Below, one piece after another: positions 16,784 through 26,700 of a DNA stretch of 64,000 nt (positions are counted from its first letter, which is position 1; each line of letters begins with the position of its first letter). The notes beneath the pieces were generated by a model. The model ran no database searches. It saw only the letters and a program-made list of their open reading frames with translations, and was not told the DNA's origin. A program made the position numbers and the translations under genes. The DNA comes from Parvicella sp963922585 (GTDB lineage: Bacteria; Bacteroidota; Bacteroidia; Flavobacteriales_D; Parvicellaceae), in contig CAWUIK010000003.1 in assembly GCA_963922585.1 (NCBI GenBank), positions 13,012 through 77,011 of the forward strand. Reading direction: 5' to 3'.

Positions 16784-18310
16784 ATGAAAAGAAAATTACT
16801 TCTATTTGGATTAAGTTTTATTGCGACCCTTTTTACTAATGCTCAAACAGCAACACCTTGTGTACCAGATACCATTCATGTATATACTTATGACCCTGGC
16901 ACTACAAACAATGAGTACACAGGAAGATATATTTTAGAATATGATAATAATGGAAATCAAACTTTTAATGATTACCAAACTTATGATCTCAATACAGATA
17001 CCTGGACAGGTGTGAATCGTTTGACCCAAAATTATGATGCAAATGGAAATAGAACCTTATACTTCAGTGAGACATGGGATAGTAACCTAGGCGCCTATAG
17101 AAATAATTATAAAGAAGAACAAACGTTCGATGTAAATAGCAACTTACTATCCAAAGAAAGTTATAATTGGAATACCACTAGTAATAGTTGGGTAGGATCT
17201 ACGAAATTCAATCAAGTTTTTAATCAAAACTTATTGGTGGAAGCCACCAATTTTCAGTGGGATGCTACTAATGAAATTTGGATCAACTTTGAAAAAAGCA
17301 CTTACTCACACGATACAAATGGAAATACTTTAGTTAGAAATATTCAAAAATGGAGTATTCCCTTAAGTCTTTGGGAAAACAAAAACAAACATTTGCATAC
17401 TTATGATGCGAATGATAATTTAACTGAACAAATATTTCAAAGTTGGAACACCAACACCAGCCAGTATGATAATTATCTAAGATATAGTTATACCTATGAC
17501 GCTAACGACAATAGAATACTCTATACTTCATCATTGTGGAATACTACAAATGCTATTTGGGATAATGCATATAAAATTGAATATTTTTATGATGCAAACA
17601 ACAATGAAGTAGACAGAATTGAGCAAGATTGGGATGTGACCAACCAAGTATATGTAAATGATAATAAAACGATTAACGTATACAATGCTCAAAACAAGAA
17701 AACTGAATTCAGAACGTTGATATGGGATGCTAATTCGAATACTTGGGTAAACAATTACCGAATTACTTACGCTTACGATGCTGCTTTAAATCTTACGCTA
17801 GATCTTTCTGAAAACTGGTCAACAACTTCAAGCGTGTGGAATGGAAATCAAAGAAAAACATACACATATAATACCGACAATAACCTCACTACCTATCAAT
17901 GGGAAATGTGGGACGGTAATTTAAGTTCATTCAAAAATTTTCAATACATTGAATACGAGTACTTAGATTCAGATGACTTTTTTGATGCACACGAAGTTTA
18001 TCAAACTTGGGATGAAAATTTAGCACTATATACCAATCACAAAAGATATGAGAGAGTATGTCGTGATATCACTTCTTCTGTTGAAGAATTGATTTCTAAC
18101 GAAACGTTTGACCTGTATCCAAATCCTACAAATTCTTTCCTCAACATAAGCCTACCAACGGCTTCTATTTGCCAAATATACAGTATAGAAGGAAGATTAA
18201 TAGAAGCTTTAGCACCTGCTCAACTTCATGTAGTTAACGTTTCTGAATATGATTCTGGTATCTATATTATTAAAGCAGGCAATCAAACTCAAAAATTTAT
18301 CAAAGAGTAA
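16784..18310 (+). CDS. T9SS-sorted protein with ~31-residue YD-like repeats
   Basis: 508 residues. Signal peptide ends LFTNAQ. From about residue 45 to 390 the protein is a tandem array of ~31-residue units starting Y-D-A-N-x-N and carrying a W-(x)7-W pair, for example YDANDNRILY...LWNTTNAIWDN and YNAQNKKTEF...IWDANSNTWVNN. They resemble RHS/YD repeats in the opening motif but are longer and Trp-rich, so a beta-sheet coil or fibre is likely. A T9SS type A sorting domain (FDLYPNPTNSF ... SGIYIIKAGNQ) ends the protein. Third member of the array controlled by the shared promoter layout. Confidence 0.82.
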   Translation: MKRKLLLFGLSFIATLFTNAQTATPCVPDTIHVYTYDPGTTNNEYTGRYILEYDNNGNQTFNDYQTYDLNTDTWTGVNRLTQNYDANGNRTLYFSETWDSNLGAYRNNYKEEQTFDVNSNLLSKESYNWNTTSNSWVGSTKFNQVFNQNLLVEATNFQWDATNEIWINFEKSTYSHDTNGNTLVRNIQKWSIPLSLWENKNKHLHTYDANDNLTEQIFQSWNTNTSQYDNYLRYSYTYDANDNRILYTSSLWNTTNAIWDNAYKIEYFYDANNNEVDRIEQDWDVTNQVYVNDNKTINVYNAQNKKTEFRTLIWDANSNTWVNNYRITYAYDAALNLTLDLSENWSTTSSVWNGNQRKTYTYNTDNNLTTYQWEMWDGNLSSFKNFQYIEYEYLDSDDFFDAHEVYQTWDENLALYTNHKRYERVCRDITSSVEELISNETFDLYPNPTNSFLNISLPTASICQIYSIEGRLIEALAPAQLHVVNVSEYDSGIYIIKAGNQTQKFIKE

Positions 18311-18343
18311 TATAAAGTAGTTTTTTTTCATAGGTTTACATAA

Positions 18344-18387
18344 GTCCCTCATTTGTTGTTTTCGCAAATGGGGGATTTTATTTTTTC
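18344..18387. terminator. Terminator after secreted gene 3
   Basis: TCCCTCATTTG (18345-18355) pairs with CAAATGGGGGA (18365-18375) through one G-T wobble, followed by a T-rich stretch on the + strand. It separates the gene from the convergent TauE gene, whose stop is at 18389. Confidence 0.7.
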
Positions 18388-18388
18388 C

Positions 18389-19117
18389 TCAACTTGTAAA
18401 ATACTTAATTGTCTGAAATGTAGAAGTGATGATAATTATCCCAATAACCAAGTATCTGAAAACTTCTTCAGAGGTCTTTTTTAAAATGAGTTTGCCGATA
18501 TAAGATCCCAAAATGCTGATGCCAATAAGAAAAGGAATGAGAAAAAGGTATTTTTTATCAAAGTATCCATTGTAAACATAAACAATGGCTCTTCCAGAAT
18601 CGACTCCCAAATCTATCAAAGCGGAAGTGGCAATAAATACTTCTTTAGGGATTTTGAATGCAGCTAACGTGATTCCTCTTATGGCTCCTCCGGTTCCTAC
18701 AAGTCCAGCCAAAAAACCAGAAAGTGTTCCTCCAACATAGAGATTCTTGTCTGTTTGCTCTAGTTTTTTATTGAAATTCACCATCAAATAAATAGACAAA
18801 ATCACGAGCATGATGTTCATCATCAATTCCATATTTTTAGTCTCTATGAGTGTAGTAATATATGCTCCTATCAATACAAAAACAATGGCTGGAATTCCCA
18901 ATTTTAATGCAATTTTTTTGTCAACTCCTTTTCGAAACAATGCAATTTTTGAAACATTGCTAAACACATGAAATACAGCAGTAAGACCTAAAACCGTCTT
19001 AAAATCAAAATACAAAGATGCAACTGGAACAAACAAAATAGAAGACCCAAACCCCGATACTGTTCCCAAAATTTCAGAAACAAAAGCTAAAATGATAAAT
19101 ATGGAATAATTTTCCAT
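18389..19117 (-). CDS. TauE/SafE-family membrane permease
   Basis: 242 residues with about 7-8 hydrophobic helices in two related halves. The first half has FVSEILGTVSGFGSSILFVPVASLYFD and the second GTLSGFLAGLVGTGGAIRGITLAAF, the paired Gly-rich signatures of the TauE/SafE (DUF81) family. Members export sulfite, sulfoacetate or other organic anions, or import formate-like compounds; the substrate here is unknown. It lies 7 bases after the thioesterase gene and probably shares its transcript. Confidence 0.85.
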   Translation of the reverse strand: MENYSIFIILAFVSEILGTVSGFGSSILFVPVASLYFDFKTVLGLTAVFHVFSNVSKIALFRKGVDKKIALKLGIPAIVFVLIGAYITTLIETKNMELMMNIMLVILSIYLMVNFNKKLEQTDKNLYVGGTLSGFLAGLVGTGGAIRGITLAAFKIPKEVFIATSALIDLGVDSGRAIVYVYNGYFDKKYLFLIPFLIGISILGSYIGKLILKKTSEEVFRYLVIGIIIITSTFQTIKYFTS

Positions 19118-19124
19118 TGTTATT

Positions 19125-19532
19125 TTATATGGATATTTCTTTTTTTAGTAACTGTAATAGATTGCCTTCTATTGTTAATGGTTTTCCTGTAGTTCCGTCT
19201 AAGATAACAAATGTAACTTTCGCATCACATACAATAGTTTCAGAATCGTTCAAATATACTTCTTGCTGAAAAGTCATACTTTTACCTCCAATTCTATCAA
19301 TAGTGGTTTCTATTCTCAAAACATCACCAAAAGTAGCAGGATACTTGAAATTGATGTTGATATTTACGATGACAAAAGCCCATTTCAAAGTTTTGTATGC
19401 CTCTTTGCTTATATTATCAAAATGTTGCCATCTTGCTTCTTCCAAAAACTCCAAATACCTAGCATTGTTCACGTGATTATACCCATCCAAATGGTAGCCT
19501 CTTACGGGTAGTTTTACGATTGTTTTTTCCAT
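19125..19532 (-). CDS. Acyl-CoA thioesterase, hotdog fold (4HBT type)
   Basis: About 135 residues. The active-site segment RGYHLDGYNHVNNARYLEFLEEARW carries the conserved Asp and the Asn-His-Val-Asn pattern of the YbgC/4-hydroxybenzoyl-CoA thioesterase family. Later strands (NINFKYPATFGDVLRIET, SMTFQQEVYLN, CDAKVTFVILD) complete the hotdog. It hydrolyses acyl-CoA or acyl-ACP; chain preference is unknown. ATG at 19532 or 19541 is likely. A start further upstream would lie in the gyrB terminator, which ends one to two bases before the earlier ATG, so expression may depend on read-through. Confidence 0.82.
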   Translation of the reverse strand: MEKTIVKLPVRGYHLDGYNHVNNARYLEFLEEARWQHFDNISKEAYKTLKWAFVIVNININFKYPATFGDVLRIETTIDRIGGKSMTFQQEVYLNDSETIVCDAKVTFVILDGTTGKPLTIEGNLLQLLKKEISI

Positions 19533-19542
19533 AATTTTCATC

Positions 19543-19570
19543 AAAAAAAAGGAACGCAAATTTGCGTTCC
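19543..19570 (-). terminator. gyrB terminator
   Basis: Perfect 20-base palindrome GGAACGCAAATTTGCGTTCC (19551-19570), followed on the reverse strand by eight T. It sits between gyrB and the thioesterase gene. Confidence 0.8.
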
Positions 19571-19608
19571 TTGTATTTATCATTTTGTTTTAACTCAATA
19601 GAATCTTA

Positions 19609-21564
19609 TTAAGCATCGATCTTAGCGTATTTGGCATTTTGTTCGATAAAATCTCTTCTAGGAGGGACTTCATCACCCATCAACATTGAGAATATTCTAT
19701 CAGATTCCATTGCACTATTGATGGTTACCTTACGAAGCGTTCTGAATTCAGGATTCATGGTTGTTGACCATAATTGTTCTGCATTCATCTCTCCAAGACC
19801 TTTATATCTTTGAATAGAAACACTAGACTCAGAACCATTACCTTTAAGTTCTTGAACAAATTTTTCTCTTTCTTTTTCATTCCATGCGTAGTGAGAGTGC
19901 TTTCCTTTTTTCACCAAATAAAGAGGAGGTGTTGCAATATACAAACAACCTTTCTCTATTAACTCTCTCATGTATCTAAAGAAGAAAGTCATGATTAATG
20001 TAGCAATATGACTTCCATCCACATCGGCATCACACATGATGATTACTTTGTGATATCTCAACTTTTCGAGGTTTAAAGCGTTTGGATCTTCTTCCGTTCC
20101 AATTCTTACACCCAAAGCGGTGTAAATATTCTTGATTTCTTCATTCTCGAAAATCTTATGACGCATTGCTTTTTCAACATTAAGAATTTTACCTCTCAAT
20201 GGCATAATCGCTTGGAAATGTCTGTCTCTTCCTTGTTTTGCTGTTCCACCTGCAGAATCTCCCTCCACAAGGTATATCTCACAAATTTCAGGATCTTTAG
20301 ATGCACAATCTGCTAATTTACCAGGTAAACCAGCACCACCCATTGGACTCTTTCTTTGTACCATTTCACGAGCTTTTTTAGCAGCATGTCTGGCTTGTGC
20401 AGCAAGAATTACTTTCTCTACGATTCTTCTGGCATCATTAGGGTTTTCTTCTAAGTAATCTTGAAGCATTTCACTTACTGCTTGAGAAACGGGCGCAGTA
20501 ACTTCTCTATTTCCTAATTTAGTTTTAGTTTGTCCTTCGAATTGAGGCTCAGCTACTTTTACAGAAATAACTGCTGTAAGCCCTTCTCTAAAGTCATCTC
20601 CTGCAATTTCAAACTTCAATTTATCCAACATTCCAGAAGTCTCAGCATACTTTTTCAAAGTATTCGTAAGACCTCTTCTAAATCCAGATAAGTGAGTACC
20701 CCCTTCATGAGTACTGATATTATTTACGTAAGAATGAACATTTTCAGAATATGAAGTGTTGTAAATCATTGCTACTTCAATTGGAATCCCAGATTTTTCA
20801 CTTTCCAAACTGATAATGTTTTCCAAAATTTTCTCTCTGTTACCATCAAGAAATTCAACAAATTCTGACAAACCTCTTTCTGACTTGAAAGTTTCTTCTT
20901 TGAAAGTACCATCTTCCAAAGGAGCTCTTTCGTCTCTCATGTGAATCGTAATACCTTTATTCAAAAAAGACAATTCACGCATTCTTGACGAAAGTGTTTC
21001 ATAACTAAAAGATCGTTCTTCAAATATCTGTTCATCAGGATAAAACTCAACTATAGTACCTACATAATCAGAATCTCCCAACTCTTTAACAGGAGCTAAT
21101 GCCTTACCTCTACTGTATTCTTGTTGGTGATACTTTCCATCTCTATGAACGGTAGCAACTAACTTAACAGAAAGTGCATTTACACAAGAAACCCCCACTC
21201 CATGAAGTCCTCCAGATACTTTATAAGAGTCTTTATCAAACTTTCCACCTGCTCCAATCTTAGTCATTACTACTTCAAGTGCAGATACTCCTTCTTTTTT
21301 ATGCATGGTAACAGGGATACCTCTACCATTATCTTTCACTCTAATACCATCGTTTGGAAGCATCACTACCTCAATAGTATCACAATGTCCACCCATCGCT
21401 TCATCGATAGAGTTGTCAACTACTTCATAAACTAAGTGATGTAAACCTCTTACTCCTACGTCTCCAATATACATGGAAGGACGCATTCTAACGTGTTCCA
21501 TACCCTCAAGGGCCTGAATACTATCCGCTGAATACTCTTTTTTTACTTCTTTTTCTTCACTCAT
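19609..21564 (-). CDS. gyrB: DNA gyrase subunit B
   Basis: 651 residues, the standard length of short GyrB. It supplies the ATPase half of gyrase, which introduces negative supercoils. GHKL ATPase: EVVDNSIDEAM, VKDNGRGIPV, GLHGVGVSCVNALS. Transducer domain with QTKTKLGN; TOPRIM with EGDSAGGTAKQGRDR, PLRGKILNVEKA and the Mg-binding DADVDGSHI; C-terminal QRYKGLGEMNAEQLW. The ATG at 21564 (MSEEKE) is used: a -7 element at 21588-21595 lies between it and the longer in-frame start. gyrA is not in the window. Terminated by a strong hairpin. Confidence 0.97.
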   Translation of the reverse strand: MSEEKEVKKEYSADSIQALEGMEHVRMRPSMYIGDVGVRGLHHLVYEVVDNSIDEAMGGHCDTIEVVMLPNDGIRVKDNGRGIPVTMHKKEGVSALEVVMTKIGAGGKFDKDSYKVSGGLHGVGVSCVNALSVKLVATVHRDGKYHQQEYSRGKALAPVKELGDSDYVGTIVEFYPDEQIFEERSFSYETLSSRMRELSFLNKGITIHMRDERAPLEDGTFKEETFKSERGLSEFVEFLDGNREKILENIISLESEKSGIPIEVAMIYNTSYSENVHSYVNNISTHEGGTHLSGFRRGLTNTLKKYAETSGMLDKLKFEIAGDDFREGLTAVISVKVAEPQFEGQTKTKLGNREVTAPVSQAVSEMLQDYLEENPNDARRIVEKVILAAQARHAAKKAREMVQRKSPMGGAGLPGKLADCASKDPEICEIYLVEGDSAGGTAKQGRDRHFQAIMPLRGKILNVEKAMRHKIFENEEIKNIYTALGVRIGTEEDPNALNLEKLRYHKVIIMCDADVDGSHIATLIMTFFFRYMRELIEKGCLYIATPPLYLVKKGKHSHYAWNEKEREKFVQELKGNGSESSVSIQRYKGLGEMNAEQLWSTTMNPEFRTLRKVTINSAMESDRIFSMLMGDEVPPRRDFIEQNAKYAKIDA

Positions 21565-21587
21565 TTCTATACGTTTTCTAAGGGTAA

Positions 21588-21595
21588 CAAAGATA
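21588..21595 (-). promoter_or_regulatory. -7 promoter element of gyrB
   Basis: TATCTTTG on the reverse strand, 23 bases before the gyrB ATG; fits TAnnTTTG. No TTTG at the -33 position. Confidence 0.45.
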
Positions 21596-21689
21596 AGCAC
21601 CTTGTTTGGTTTATCAGTTAAAAAATCGCGTTCTTATCTTGATTTTATTAACATTTTTAATCAAAAGTTAACAAATAAAAAACCTGTTT

Positions 21690-21995
21690 TTAGATTTTGG
21701 GCTCTTCAATTACTTCGGAATCTTTTTTTGAAGTCGCTAATTGAACTAAATAATATCCATTGACACAAATGATTGCAACATTTGTAAGAATCACTGGCAA
21801 GCCTGCTCTTATACTTTCAAACATAAACCCATACACTACAAAAAGCGTACAGCCAATAATATTTACGATTCTCAGTTTTACGATATCTTTCATCACAAAA
21901 GATACAGCAACAGCAATACTTGCGGCATAGCCAACATATTCTAGCGTGGTGATTTCCAAGTTATTAAAACTTAAAAGTAAAACCTCCCAATACAT
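21690..21995 (-). CDS. Small membrane protein, YgjV/SemiSWEET-like
   Basis: 101 residues with three hydrophobic helices: EYVGYAASIAVAVSFVMKD, RIVNIIGCTLFVVYGFMFES and LPVILTNVAIICVNGYYLVQL. This three-helix arrangement with Gly/Asn-containing kinks and the closing Asn-Gly-Tyr-Tyr-Leu is seen in bacterial YgjV-like and SemiSWEET half-transporters, which dimerise. The ATG at 21995 lies 32 bases inside the preceding gene. An in-frame TTG at 21961 just outside it is the alternative. Substrate unknown. Confidence 0.65.
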   Translation of the reverse strand: MYWEVLLLSFNNLEITTLEYVGYAASIAVAVSFVMKDIVKLRIVNIIGCTLFVVYGFMFESIRAGLPVILTNVAIICVNGYYLVQLATSKKDSEVIEEPKI

Positions 21996-23736
21996 TAAAT
22001 CGCTGTACAGGGAAATTGGTGAATCTTTGATATCTAGCGGCCGTTAGATTGTTGAAGTTTATAAACGCTGACATTCTTTTGTTGTATCTGTATTCTACAC
22101 CCAAATTAGCGTCTACAAAAGGTTTTAAATCAAACGTGTATTGGTTGTCTATGTTTAACGTTCCTTCTGGAATAGAATCAAAAGTAAAGGCTTTTCTATT
22201 ACCTACCACAAATACATTGGCTCTTGCAATGATTTTATCTGCTAAATCGTAGGTTGCATTGATGGAAAAATCGAAATTAGGCATCAACCAAGCATATTCT
22301 TGATTTTCGGCTTTATTTACATAATAAGTTCCTTTGGCATATAGCATAAACTTTTCTGATTTTTGATAACCAATCTGACCTGAAATTGTGGTTACATTTA
22401 CATTGTCATAGATGATACTGAAAGCATTTTGATAACTAAAAGCGGTATCGTTATAGAACAACGCTTTATCGCTATAACTCTGATATCTAAAATTCATATT
22501 GAATGAAAGCGCATTGCTTATAGACCCTCTAACTCCTCCATACACATTGATTTTTTCGTTGGTGTTTCTTGTAAGTGTATTGGAAAGTAAAAATGGATTT
22601 GCTAATCTCAAATTATTCCAAGAGTTTCTTTGCACACCTCCATTTGCTCCAGCATAAGGAATAAAAACGCTGTTAAACAAGTCGTAACTTAGTTCTACGT
22701 CTGGATAGAAATAAAATTTATTTACTTCTGCCATGTCTATATTAATTCCAAACCCTCCTCTAAAGTGTAACTTATTTAGAATTTTGTTATTTACAACATA
22801 AGGCGTAAGCCTAAGAATAGCCGAATTGGTGACGCCATTTGCTTGACTTGGCAATACCGCTCCAACGGTATCAATTTGACTTAATGTGGGCTGGTTGAGG
22901 GAATTGAAATCCAATTCGAAATCTAAATTGGCTTCAATATTTTCATTTTCTAGGTATTTACTCAAAGTAGTATTGGCAACCACATTATGTTCTTGAAGTT
23001 GGTCAATGTTATTCAAAAAGTAGTACGACAAACCTACTTGATGATGAAGTTTGGAACTGTCTTTATAATTACTTGTGAGCAAAGTTTTCATCCCGACCCA
23101 ATTATAGCCTTGTTTAATAGAATCTTGCGTTTCTCTATACGTTTGAGGAATTAAACTGTCATTTACATCAAAACCATAATAATTGATGATGTCTCTGTGA
23201 TAATACAAATTGGTTTGAATAGTATGATTTTTTAAAAAATGCTTATAAAAACCATCCAAGTAATTTTCAGAAAACTGACTTGTTCCCACATCATTAATTT
23301 GCCCTAAAGCACTGTGGTGCTTTAAGTTTACACCCCAACTACTTTTTTTACTTCTCAAAGAACCATAATAGGCGTCCAAATAAGGCATCAGGTAATTTCC
23401 AACTCCAAATTTCACATATCCAGGATAAAGTTTTTCGAGTGGTTCTACAACATTTAATCTTGCGGGTTGAATCGGCTCTACATCAAAAGATACAGGATGT
23501 TGTGTAGGCTCAACATAATATTTTACATCTGGAATATGAATGCTTGTATCTCTAGTTTGAGGCATGGCAGATTCCTTTTGAGAAGAAGTAATGACGCGAT
23601 TTTGTCTTCCTGGTGCAATAATACTATTGATTTCTCCCTGAGTATAACAAAATAAACTTATCGAATTGATCATCAATAAAAGCATAATTTTGTTTAAGGG
23701 GAAAAAGAAAATATATGTGGATTTCTTATTCATCAT
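21964..23736 (-). CDS. Outer-membrane beta-barrel protein (TonB-receptor-like, no plug)
   Basis: About 590 residues. Signal peptide followed by a Pro/Glu-rich linker (HPVSFDVEPIQPARLN) and then many alternating strands with aromatic girdles (GYVKFGVGNYLMPYLDAYYGS, VKFGVG, KIIARANVFVVGN). The chain ends in Phe (GGFTFKF), the outer-membrane insertion signal. No plug domain or TonB box is seen. Start ATGATG overlaps the end of the TPR gene by 8-11 bases, so translation is coupled. A TPR plus barrel pair is common in Bacteroidota, but its role is not known to me. Confidence 0.75.
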   Translation of the reverse strand: MMNKKSTYIFFFPLNKIMLLLMINSISLFCYTQGEINSIIAPGRQNRVITSSQKESAMPQTRDTSIHIPDVKYYVEPTQHPVSFDVEPIQPARLNVVEPLEKLYPGYVKFGVGNYLMPYLDAYYGSLRSKKSSWGVNLKHHSALGQINDVGTSQFSENYLDGFYKHFLKNHTIQTNLYYHRDIINYYGFDVNDSLIPQTYRETQDSIKQGYNWVGMKTLLTSNYKDSSKLHHQVGLSYYFLNNIDQLQEHNVVANTTLSKYLENENIEANLDFELDFNSLNQPTLSQIDTVGAVLPSQANGVTNSAILRLTPYVVNNKILNKLHFRGGFGINIDMAEVNKFYFYPDVELSYDLFNSVFIPYAGANGGVQRNSWNNLRLANPFLLSNTLTRNTNEKINVYGGVRGSISNALSFNMNFRYQSYSDKALFYNDTAFSYQNAFSIIYDNVNVTTISGQIGYQKSEKFMLYAKGTYYVNKAENQEYAWLMPNFDFSINATYDLADKIIARANVFVVGNRKAFTFDSIPEGTLNIDNQYTFDLKPFVDANLGVEYRYNKRMSAFINFNNLTAARYQRFTNFPVQRFNVLGGFTFKF

Positions 23737-26700
23737 TTTTTTCAAAAAGTTTTTTGTCTTTATCATCAAGGTTGTTGAACTCAATATTTTCAGGAATGTC
23801 AATATTCGACTTATTCATTGCCTTGTTTTCTAGTTCAATAATTTCATCAATCAATTGTTGAGCAGTATTTACCATTTCTGCCTTATCTTTCCCATCGTAA
23901 TGATCTACAACACTTTGTAAAGAATGTTTAGCGTTAAAATAGTCTTCAAGCACCATATAGTTCCTCCCCAATAGAATAATCGCTTTTGCAATCCAGTAAT
24001 CATACGTAGGTTTCTGCTTTACCAATTCCATGATTTGCGTTTCACATGTTTGATGTTTTGCTTGTAAGAAAAGTATTTCTGCATAATTGTACTTTGCCTC
24101 AGCACCCATTATAGAAGTAGTCATTTTGAAACAAGATTCTAAAGTAATAAGCGCTTCATCATACATAAGCAACGCTTTTTGAGACAATCCTTTATTTAAA
24201 ATTGCTTCTACTTTTAACGCTTCTTCGATGTTAGAAATCTTCATTACTTTATCAGCATATTCAACTGTCTTGAGATAGTTTTCTGTTTGTTTGTAAGCAT
24301 GCATTTGAGCAATTTTAGAAACTCTAATGTTTTCCTCTTTTGTCGCTACAATTTCTAATTTTGAATAATGTGAAATTGCAAGCGGATAATCTTTACTTTC
24401 GAAGGCAATAAAAGCACCATACTGAAGGGCTTCTTCATAAAACTGAGTGTTTCCTTTTTCAATAACAAAATTGTAATTTTCTAAAGCCTTATTCTTATCA
24501 ATAGCAAATTGGCATTGTGCCAAGTAAAAATGTGCCGGAATTATATTGCCGCCACTAGGCACTTCTTTGATGTAAATTTCTGACTTATTAATTAAGGTAG
24601 GGCAATCACCATTGTCGTAAGCGTACTTCACAGGCTCCCAAAGTGCTGCGTCTTTCTCAGATGGAGACACCTGAATACCTCTCGAAGCCAACCAGTCATA
24701 ATATCCTGGCAAATTATTTCTACCTTCATAAACTCCTTTGATGGTTTGAATTGACTTTTCATTTTCTACTTTATCATTGGGATAATTGTCTAAAACATAT
24801 AGCGCATATTTTTCAGCATTGTTATAGTCTTTTAAACGCAAGTATATAAAACCTATGTCAGCGTTTGCTTTGGCAACATTGGCATTGTTGGGATATTTTT
24901 GAATAAACTCTTTGTAAGTTGTAATGGCTTTGTTGTTTTCATTCAAAATCATGTAAGTACTTGCCAATTCCAAAAGAGAATTGGTGTTGTAATTTGAATT
25001 TGGAAATTTCTCTGCCAAATCTTTCAATGTTTTCGATTTTCCTAAATTATCTCCCAAAGCCCCTTGAGATCTTGCTTTTTGGTAGTAAGCATAAGACATA
25101 TCTCCGGTACCATTTGCAATAGACAAATCATAGTATTCAATGGCATTTTTATCTTCTCTCAATAAGTAATAACAATCTCCTAATCTCAAATAAGCATCTT
25201 GAAGTTTACTAGGCTCAATTCTATCTTTTAAAACAATAAAATTTCTAAATGCGATGGCACTTTGTTGAATTAAATTATTGTGTTGGTTTTGAATTACGGA
25301 ATTATCCTCCCAATTTTCGATAACATCAAATGGAGATGACTTCATAAAATAAGCATACGCTATTCCGTAATCTGCATTATAAAACTGAGGTGTGAGTGCA
25401 GCACCAGGTTCTAGTTTATATAATTCAAACTTTGATACCGCTTTATCATATTCTTTCAATTGATAATAGGATTCTGCAATCCAAAAAATACTTTCTGCAG
25501 CCAATTCTTTATTTACAGTATAAGTTCTTGCTTTTTGGAATGTTTCAATTGCTTCAAGGTACTTTCTGTTGTGAAAGTGTTCTACAGCCAAATTAAATGA
25601 AATTGACTGATGTGCCATTTTCATTCTATTGTCTTTGTTTTTAATTTTCTCTAAAGATTCTAATGCACTTTTGTAGTTTTTGGTTGTCATGTATACTTTC
25701 AACAAAAACTCATACGCTTCATCTGATTTTTCGTCATTTGGATACGTATTGATATACAATTGAAATGCTTCAATCGCCTCACCATATGGATTGTTGGACA
25801 ATTCGTAGGCAAGTTTAGCATAGTTATACAGCGAATTTTTCTTTACATCTGCATCAAAATCCAATTCGCTTGCTGCTTTGAATGCATTTCTTGCTTTATC
25901 TTTTTCTTTGGTTTGCAAATAACTATCCCCCATGTGATAATAGGCAGATTGTGAAAGTGCATCCTTTTTGGAAACCGCCATTTGAAAAAATCTGGTCGCA
26001 TTTTCAAAATCACCTTCTTGATAATATGCATATCCTAATTGATAATAATCTTCTCTAGTTGCATTAGAAGATTTTCTAAAATCTAAAAGGTAAGGTATCG
26101 CTTCTTTGTATTGTTTTTTGTAGTAATAAGCATCACCTATTAACTTGGCAAACTCCCCTTTTCTTTTGTCTGAAATCGCTTCGTAGTGTTGTGGCGCATA
26201 GACAATCAATTGGTCGTATCTTTTTTGATGATAATAAATTTGTGTTATATAATAAGGAATTACCGCAGCAAACATCTCATTATCTGCAATCTTTTCAAAA
26301 CCTTCCAAAGCAGTTTGATAATTTTTATCTGTATAAGCAATGTGACTGTAATAATATTGTGCAGGAACATAATACTCATTTTCACTTTGAATTACCTGAT
26401 GAAATTGCACTTTGGATTTTTCGTAATCTTTTTTATGAAAATAGCTATACCCCAATTTGAAATTCAATTCAATTTGCTCTTCTTGAGATAAATCAAACGC
26501 ATCAGTTTTTTCAAAATATGTTATCGTTTTTTTAAAATCCTTGCTTCTGTAATAATACTTCCCTAACTGAAAATTAATCTTTTTTCCTTTTGGATGATCT
26601 GGATGATTGAAAGCAAATCTATTTAGAAGATGTTCTGCATCTTTGTGAAACAATTCCAATGCACATAATGCCGCAAAATATTCACTATTGATTCTTATTT

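Noticed and set aside
26186..26491. Forward open frames opposite the TPR gene
   Set aside because: Antisense shadows of TPR repeats; Cys/Ile-rich translations without domains.
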